Notes under the pieces: generated by a model
Database searches by the model: none
What the model was told of the DNA's origin: nothing
Seen by the model: the letters and a program-made list of their open reading frames with translations, nothing else
Position numbers and translations under genes: made by a program
NCBI GenBank assembly: GCA_903881535.1
Contig: CAIRTT010000473.1
Coordinates: 1 to 11,306, forward strand
Reading direction: 5' to 3'
Length of the DNA: 11,306 nt
Source: an uncultured Armatimonadota bacterium
GTDB lineage: Bacteria > Armatimonadota > Armatimonadia > Armatimonadales > Armatimonadaceae
Part shown: positions 5,979-11,306 of the stretch, one piece after another
Numbering within the stretch: position 1 is the first letter of the stretch
Layout: each line of letters begins with the position of its first letter

Positions 5979-8900
5979 ATGACCGGTGTGGAAACCGGAT
6001 TTGACGCAGTGACTGAGAACCATTTAACGCAGCTTACCAATAAGGGAATGTACGAACCGTCGACGGAACACGATGCCTGTGGTGTCGGGTTTGTCGCACA
6101 GATGCGTGGCGAAGCATCCCATACGATTCTCAGCATGGGTCTGCAAATCCTTGAAAATCTTGTGCACAGGGGTGCATGTGGTTGTGACCCTGAGACCGGT
6201 GATGGCGCAGGTATCCTTCTGCAGGTTCCGGACTCATTCTTCCGAAGTGTTGTAGACTTTTCGCTTCCAGAGCGCGGGAGCTACGGTGTTGCGATGGTTT
6301 TCCTTCCACGGAACGCCGACCACCGAGCTCAGTGTGAGCGCACCATTACCAGTGTTGTCCGTCAAGAAGGCCAGATGCTGCTCGGCTGGCGTGATGTCCC
6401 GGTGAACTCATCCGCAATCGGACCACAGGCGCGGGAAACAGAACCTCTCATTCGGCAGTGCTTTATTGGCCGTGGATCCACGACGCCATCCGAGAGCTTT
6501 GAGCGAAAGCTTTACGTCATCCGTAAGCAGGTTGAATCGCTGATTGCCGGAGCATGTGGTATCCCAAATCCAGGCGAGTTTTACCTCGCCAGCCTGTCAT
6601 CTCAGACGATTGTCTATAAAGGTCTTCTACTGCCCCATCAAATGCGGGCGTACTTTAGTGACCTCGCGGATGAGCGGATGGAAACGGCAATTGCCCTTGT
6701 CCACCAGCGCTTCTCAACGAATACTTTCCCATCGTGGCCGCTTGCTCACCCGTTCCGCTATGTGGCACACAACGGTGAGATTAACACCATTAATGGCAAC
6801 CGAAACTGGATGCGTGCGCGTGAGGCGGGCATGGTCTCTTCCATGTTCGGCGATGACATGCGCAAAATTTCGCCGCTTGTCAGCCGGGAGGGCAGCGACT
6901 CTGCAACGCTCGACCAAGCAGTCGAGCTCCTGGTTCAGGGTGGACGAAGCCTTGCACACTCAATGATGCTCCTTATTCCCGAAGCGTGGTCGGGAAATGC
7001 ACTCATGGACCCTGCACGAAGGGCATTTTACGAATACGGTGCGTGTCTGGTCGAGCCATGGGATGGTCCGGCAGCTGTGGCATTTACAGATGGCAAGCAA
7101 ATCGGTGCCGTTCTGGATCGTAATGGCTTGCGCCCTGCGCGCTACACCATCACCACCGATGGCCTGGTAGTCCTCGCAAGCGAAACAGGCGTCATAGAGT
7201 TCGAAACTGACCGTATTCAGGAACGTGGCCGTCTACAGCCAGGAAAGATATTCCTCGTAGATACAGAGCTTGGGCGTATCCGAAGCGATGCTGAAGTCAA
7301 AGCCGAGATTTGTTCCTTGCACCCATACGGTGCGTGGCTGGATGAACACCGCGTTGAGCTGGGTGCATTGCCAACCCCTGAAATGGGTCCGCAGGAGCCG
7401 CATGAGTCTCTGCGTGCGCATCAGCGTGCGTTTGGCTACACCAGCGAAGATGTCCGGATGCTCCTGACACCGGTTGCGATGAATGGTGAGGAGCCGCTTG
7501 GTTCGATGGGAACCGATACGCCCCTGGCAGTGCTTTCACACCGGCCACAGTCGATGTTCTCCTACTTCAAGCAGCTCTTTGCGCAGGTTACCAATCCGCC
7601 GATTGACCCGATTCGTGAATCGTTGGTGATGGACCTCGCGGATTACATCGGCACCGATGGCTCCTTCCTCGAAGATGTTCCTGAGAATGCACATCAGTTG
7701 AAGATCGAAAGCCCGATTTTCCTGAACACCGACCTTGAGAAACTACGTCGCTTCGATGATGTCCGCCTAAAGAACCTCCGCACGGTCACCTTGCCGGCAG
7801 TTTTTGATATCAACAAGCCTCATGGTGAGCTTGAGCGCGCTGTCGAGTGGCTGTGCCGTAAAGCGAGTGACCTCATCGAGGATGGCGTAAGCGTCATTGT
7901 TATCTCAGATCGTTCTGTTGATAAAGACCACGCTCCGGTGCCATCTCTTTTGTCGATTTCAGCTGTACACCATCACCTCATCCGTGAAGGCACCCGAACA
8001 AAGGCCGCACTGGTGCTCGAGTCTGGAGAAGCCCGTGAAGTCCACCACTTCGCCTGCCTCCTCGGCTACGGCGCAAGTGCAATCAACCCGTACCTTGCGT
8101 TTGACACCTTTGGTGATTTGATTCAGGAAGGCGATATCACATCGCTGACCGTTGATAAGGCAAACAATAACTTCATTAAGGGCATTAATAAGGGCTTGCT
8201 CAAGGTGATGTCCAAAATGGGCATTTCGACCATCCCGAGCTACCGTGGCGCGCAGATTTTCGAGGCTGTTGGAATTGCATCCAGCGTGATCGAGAAGTAC
8301 TTCTCCGGCACGCCAAGCCGTATTGAAGGCGTGACACTCGATGACATCGAGCGTGAAGTCCGTAGCCTACATGACAGTGCTTACCCGCAAGATGGCATCA
8401 ATGGTGACTTTGAGCTCGACCCTGGTGGGCAGTATCAATGGCGTCGGTTTGGTGAGTCTCACTCCATCAACCCTGATTCGGTTGAAAGTCTTCAGAAGGC
8501 TGTCCGAAACGAGGACACCGCACAGGGCTACGCGACCTTCAAAGAGTTCAGCAAAGCCATTAATGAGGCTCCAGAGCGTGCGAGCACGATTCGGGGATTA
8601 CTACGATTTGTCCCTGGGACTCCTGTCGCAATCGAGGAAGTCGAACCGGTAGCAAACATCGTCAAGCGATTTGCCACGGGTGCAATGAGTCTTGGCTCGA
8701 TTTCGAGAGAGTCACATGAAGGTCTCGCGATTGCGATGAACTTCCTCAAGGCAAAGTCGAACACAGGTGAAGGCGGTGAAGATCCTGAGCGCTTCAAAGA
8801 TAACCGGCGGTCATCAATCAAGCAGGTTGCAAGTGGTCGCTTTGGAGTTACCACGCACTATTTAGTGAACGCCGATGAGCTACAAATCAAAATGGCGCAG

Positions 8901-10535
8901 GGTGCTAAGCCCGGTGAAGGTGGTCAGCTGCCTGGTTACAAGGTGGATGACTACATCGGGCGAATACGCCACACCACGCCTGGCGTGACGCTGGTTTCTC
9001 CTCCCCCGCACCACGACATTTACAGTATTGAAGACATCGCCCAGCTGATCTTCGACCTTAAGAATGTGAATCCAAGCGCCCGCATCAGTGTCAAGTTGGT
9101 GAGTGAGGTCGGCGTTGGAACTGTTGCAGCAGGCGTTGCAAAGGCACATGCTGACCATATTCTGATCTCCGGCTACGAGGGTGGAACCGGTGCAAGCCCC
9201 CTTTCATCCATCAAGCATGCGGGTATTCCTTGGGAGCTAGGCCTCGCGGAAACCCAGCAGGTTCTTGTCGCCAACCAGCTACGTGGGCGTGTTGTCCTGC
9301 AGGCGGATGGCCAGATGAAGACTGGCCGTGATGTCGTCATCGCAGCGCTTCTTGGTGCTGAGGAATACGGCTTCTCGACGGCGCCTCTCGTTGCACAGGG
9401 GTGCATCATGATGCGTGTTTGTCATCTCGGAACATGCCCGGTCGGTATTGCGACACAGGACCCAATCCTACGCAAGAAGTTTGCGGGCAAGCCAGAACAC
9501 GTCATTAACTATTTCTTCTTTGTTGCTGAGGAAGTCCGCCAAATTATGGCTGAGCTTGGCTTCAGAAATGTGGATGAAATGATTGGGCGGTCGGACCGTC
9601 TGGAAGCATCCGATGCAGTTCGCCATTGGAAGAGCCGAGGCGTAGACCTTTCGCGCCTGCTTCTGCGGGTTGCGCCGAAGGGTGTTGCGACGCGATGCCT
9701 CGAAACCCAAGACCATGGTCTTGAAGGTGCGTTGGACTACCACTTGATTATGCTGGCGAAGCCTGCGCTGGAGCATGGACGTCCGGTAGCGATGACCATC
9801 CCGATTCACAACCACAACCGCTCCTGTGGAACGATGCTGAGTGGTGAGGTTGCGAAGCGCTTTGGCGTTGATGGACTTCCAGAATCGACCATTAATATCA
9901 AGTTCTATGGATCTGCAGGGCAGAGCTTTGGTGCATTCCTCGCACCAGGGATGACACTAGAGCTGCACGGGGATGCCAATGACTACCTCGGTAAGGGTAT
10001 GTCCGGCGGGCGGATAGTCGTTCGCCCGGAAGACAATGCCCGCTACAAAGCCTACGAGAATGTCATCGCTGGAAACACGTTGCTCTACGGAGCCACGAAG
10101 GGAGAGGCCTTCCTCTCTGGTGTTGTCGGTGAGCGATTTGCTGTCCGTAACTCAGGTGCAACAGCGGTTGTCGAAGGCGTTGGCGACCATGGCTGCGAGT
10201 ATATGACAGGCGGAACCGTTGTTGTCCTCGGGACGACTGGCCGCAACTTCGGTGCAGGTATGAGTGGTGGCTATGCGTTTGTCTGGGATGTGGATGGTCG
10301 TTTTGAGCAGCGTCTGAACCCAAACTCAAACTTGGAGCTCTCGTGGGGATTGGCTCTCGAAGATCTCGAGCTCATTTATAATCTCGTCGCGCGCCATGTT
10401 GAGCTGACCAATTCTGAGCGCGGTCGCATGATTCTCCAGAATTGGGAAGATGAAAAGCGTCGCTTTGCAAAGGTTGTCAGCGAGGAATACAAAGCATTGC
10501 TGGCAAAGCGTGCGGAAGAGGCTGCACGGGCCTAA
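5979..10535 (+). CDS. gltB: Glutamate synthase large (alpha) subunit, NADPH-type
   Basis: 1518 residues, the normal length. It makes two glutamates from glutamine and 2-oxoglutarate, in the cytoplasm. The class II glutamine amidotransferase domain begins at Cys34 (EHDACGVGF), the nucleophile exposed when a 33-residue propeptide is removed. QRFSTN (Arg244) and HNGEIN (264-269, Asn265/Gly266) are its conserved substrate and oxyanion residues. A central domain follows. The FMN-binding synthase barrel includes TGAMSLGS (900-907) and GAKPGEGGQLPGYK. Cys1142, Cys1148 and Cys1153 (C-x5-C-x4-C) bind the 3Fe-4S cluster. The C-terminal GXGXG beta-helix starts about 1260 (GSAGQSFG at 1311). Between GEGGEDPERF (930-939) and SSIKQ it lacks the roughly 25-residue ferredoxin loop of plant and cyanobacterial enzymes, so it should pair with a GltD subunit. 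No gltD is in the window. The ATG at 5979 gives a usual propeptide length. Met24 (6048) is an alternative start that would leave 10 residues before the Cys. A strong terminator follows. Confidence 0.97.
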   Translation: MTGVETGFDAVTENHLTQLTNKGMYEPSTEHDACGVGFVAQMRGEASHTILSMGLQILENLVHRGACGCDPETGDGAGILLQVPDSFFRSVVDFSLPERGSYGVAMVFLPRNADHRAQCERTITSVVRQEGQMLLGWRDVPVNSSAIGPQARETEPLIRQCFIGRGSTTPSESFERKLYVIRKQVESLIAGACGIPNPGEFYLASLSSQTIVYKGLLLPHQMRAYFSDLADERMETAIALVHQRFSTNTFPSWPLAHPFRYVAHNGEINTINGNRNWMRAREAGMVSSMFGDDMRKISPLVSREGSDSATLDQAVELLVQGGRSLAHSMMLLIPEAWSGNALMDPARRAFYEYGACLVEPWDGPAAVAFTDGKQIGAVLDRNGLRPARYTITTDGLVVLASETGVIEFETDRIQERGRLQPGKIFLVDTELGRIRSDAEVKAEICSLHPYGAWLDEHRVELGALPTPEMGPQEPHESLRAHQRAFGYTSEDVRMLLTPVAMNGEEPLGSMGTDTPLAVLSHRPQSMFSYFKQLFAQVTNPPIDPIRESLVMDLADYIGTDGSFLEDVPENAHQLKIESPIFLNTDLEKLRRFDDVRLKNLRTVTLPAVFDINKPHGELERAVEWLCRKASDLIEDGVSVIVISDRSVDKDHAPVPSLLSISAVHHHLIREGTRTKAALVLESGEAREVHHFACLLGYGASAINPYLAFDTFGDLIQEGDITSLTVDKANNNFIKGINKGLLKVMSKMGISTIPSYRGAQIFEAVGIASSVIEKYFSGTPSRIEGVTLDDIEREVRSLHDSAYPQDGINGDFELDPGGQYQWRRFGESHSINPDSVESLQKAVRNEDTAQGYATFKEFSKAINEAPERASTIRGLLRFVPGTPVAIEEVEPVANIVKRFATGAMSLGSISRESHEGLAIAMNFLKAKSNTGEGGEDPERFKDNRRSSIKQVASGRFGVTTHYLVNADELQIKMAQGAKPGEGGQLPGYKVDDYIGRIRHTTPGVTLVSPPPHHDIYSIEDIAQLIFDLKNVNPSARISVKLVSEVGVGTVAAGVAKAHADHILISGYEGGTGASPLSSIKHAGIPWELGLAETQQVLVANQLRGRVVLQADGQMKTGRDVVIAALLGAEEYGFSTAPLVAQGCIMMRVCHLGTCPVGIATQDPILRKKFAGKPEHVINYFFFVAEEVRQIMAELGFRNVDEMIGRSDRLEASDAVRHWKSRGVDLSRLLLRVAPKGVATRCLETQDHGLEGALDYHLIMLAKPALEHGRPVAMTIPIHNHNRSCGTMLSGEVAKRFGVDGLPESTINIKFYGSAGQSFGAFLAPGMTLELHGDANDYLGKGMSGGRIVVRPEDNARYKAYENVIAGNTLLYGATKGEAFLSGVVGERFAVRNSGATAVVEGVGDHGCEYMTGGTVVVLGTTGRNFGAGMSGGYAFVWDVDGRFEQRLNPNSNLELSWGLALEDLELIYNLVARHVELTNSERGRMILQNWEDEKRRFAKVVSEEYKALLAKRAEEAARA

Positions 10536-10560
10536 CCCTTCGTTTATCGGTGACGTGTTC

Positions 10561-10594
10561 AGCCGCCCGGCTCCGCCGGGCGGCTTTTTCTTTT
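10561..10594 (+). terminator. Intrinsic terminator of gltB
   Basis: AGCCGCCCGGC (10561-10571) and GCCGGGCGGCT (10575-10585) form a perfect 11-bp GC-rich stem with a TCC loop, followed by TTTTTCTTTT to 10594. It starts 25 bases after the gltB stop. In the other direction the hairpin is followed by GAACACG, not a T-run, so it is a good terminator only for gltB. Its T-tract overlaps the stop codon of the convergent GH78 gene. Confidence 0.93.
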
Positions 10595-11306
10595 AGTGCA
10601 ATGTCTCTTGCCATTTCCAGGAAAAGTCGGTTGTCTGTCCACCGACGATTTCATAACCTTCTGCCAGCTTAGTTCGTTTATCCCCGATACGCACAGCGGT
10701 GATACGTGTGTTTTCAGGAGGGCGAGGCAGTACAACGGTTGCCGATGTGTTTCCGGGCAACGTCACGGAGAGGTTTGCTGTGGTTCCAGACTGCCTGAAG
10801 TCGACATCCACAGCTCCGCGTATCGTCGGGACTTTGGCCTTGAAAAATGTGAGGTCAGCAGGCTGCGGTGCAATGCGAAGCGTTTGCGCTCCTGGGGATG
10901 TTGGCCAGACGCCAACCAGCCATCGCGGGATGAGATTAGCCGGCGCAGCGCCCCACGCGTGGTTCCAATCCTGGTTTGGCTTATAGCGTGTGTCCCATGC
11001 TTCAAGCGCCATCGTCGTTCCGATATCGAAGACCATATGCCCCCAAGAGCGGTCAGAGCGACTCGATAGGAGTGATAGGGCATCAGATGAACGGCCAGCC
11101 CGGTAAAGCCCATCTATGAGGAACTGGGCACCGTACACAGAGCAAGCCATCCCCCGCCCCGCGACGTATTCCGCAACCTTGCCCACCCATTCGTCCGGAA
11201 CCAGCCCAAACGCCAGAGGAAACATGTTTGCGTGCAGACCAGCATGCTTGGTTCCGACACCATCCGTGTACCGCTCCAAGACAGGGTCAAAGCACTTTTC
11301 TTGAAA
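10593..11306 (-). CDS. Alpha-L-rhamnosidase, glycoside hydrolase family 78, C-terminal part (cut by window edge)
   Basis: The C-terminal 237 residues of a larger protein are visible, and the frame stays open to the right edge, so the start is missing. The segment carries the end of the (alpha/alpha)6 catalytic barrel of GH78. It shows HANMFPLAFGLVP, GMACSVYGAQFLIDGLY, SDRSWGHMV, then MALEAWD and KPNQDWNHAWGAAPAN. After IPRWLVGV comes the small beta-sandwich domain typical of the family. The Glu of MALEAWD (codon 11003-11001) is a likely candidate for the catalytic base. GH78 enzymes are inverting and release L-rhamnose from plant glycosides, pectin side chains and other rhamnosides. Whether the protein is secreted cannot be judged without its N-terminus. 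The TAA stop (10595-10593) lies in the T-tract of the gltB terminator. With the beta-mannosidase it suggests a glycan-degrading lifestyle. Confidence 0.9.
   Translation of the reverse strand, partial: FQEKCFDPVLERYTDGVGTKHAGLHANMFPLAFGLVPDEWVGKVAEYVAGRGMACSVYGAQFLIDGLYRAGRSSDALSLLSSRSDRSWGHMVFDIGTTMALEAWDTRYKPNQDWNHAWGAAPANLIPRWLVGVWPTSPGAQTLRIAPQPADLTFFKAKVPTIRGAVDVDFRQSGTTANLSVTLPGNTSATVVLPRPPENTRITAVRIGDKRTKLAEGYEIVGGQTTDFSWKWQETLH

Noticed and set aside
5780..6136. 118-codon minus-strand frame across the intergenic region and the start of gltB
   Set aside because: It overlaps the conserved gltB N-terminus antisense, has an odd Cys/Pro/Ser-rich composition, and shows no known motif or ribosome binding site.
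5979..10535. Ferredoxin-dependent glutamate synthase
   Set aside because: The ferredoxin loop insertion after GEGGED is absent, so the NADPH-type alpha subunit is the better call.
10596..11069. 157-codon plus-strand frame antisense to the GH78 gene
   Set aside because: The opposite strand encodes clear GH78 motifs throughout. This frame is a Cys/Arg-rich shadow.
1..11306. CRISPR arrays, tRNA or rRNA genes, insertion sequences, phage genes, defence systems
   Set aside because: No regularly spaced repeats, no cloverleaf-like sequence, no transposase or integrase motifs, and no terminal inverted repeats were seen. Nearly all sequence is accounted for by conserved metabolic genes.

Overview
This window is an ordinary stretch of bacterial chromosome carrying metabolic and housekeeping genes. 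It holds four complete protein genes, and one gene is cut by each edge. Base composition is moderate, roughly mid-50s % GC by eye. I see no mobile element, phage gene, CRISPR array, tRNA or rRNA. The organism cannot be named securely. The genes suggest a free-living bacterium that makes its own leucine and glutamate and breaks down plant-type or other complex glycans. The undecaprenyl diphosphate synthase has a slightly unusual active-site signature (CDGNGRWA and RTAGDMR), which may point away from the best-studied phyla. Armatimonadota is only a guess and was not tested.

Layout from left to right. Positions 1-61 (minus) are the first 20 codons of a 3-isopropylmalate dehydrogenase gene (leuB). 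It diverges, across an 85-bp gap, from a complete cytoplasmic GH2 beta-mannosidase (147-2717, plus). An undecaprenyl diphosphate synthase (uppS, 2788-3558, plus) follows in the same direction after 70 bp, and a small hairpin sits just ahead of its start. uppS converges on a P1B-2 type Zn/Cd/Pb-exporting ATPase (minus, ending at 3555), and the two stop codons overlap. The ATPase diverges from a complete glutamate synthase large subunit gene (gltB, 5979-10535, plus). The intergenic region between them is about 250 bp and is the richest regulatory stretch of the window. It contains a promoter-like pair for the ATPase, a 21-bp-spaced direct repeat, a second promoter-like pair, a 20-bp near-palindrome and a weak small ORF. 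gltB ends in a strong intrinsic terminator. Its T-tract overlaps the stop codon of a convergent GH78 alpha-L-rhamnosidase gene that runs off the right edge (10593-11306, minus).

How the genes fit together. The mannosidase and the rhamnosidase suggest intracellular or periplasmic trimming of mannose- and rhamnose-containing oligosaccharides. leuB and gltB serve amino-acid synthesis and nitrogen assimilation. UppS supplies the C55 lipid carrier for the cell wall and surface polysaccharides. The ATPase protects against toxic divalent metals. They do not form one obvious pathway.

The most notable non-coding pattern is that three of the start codons (mannosidase, ATPase, gltB) have a -10-like hexamer only 6-8 bases upstream and no convincing Shine-Dalgarno sequence. 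This suggests leaderless transcripts. I found no convincing evidence of a wholly new biological system here.
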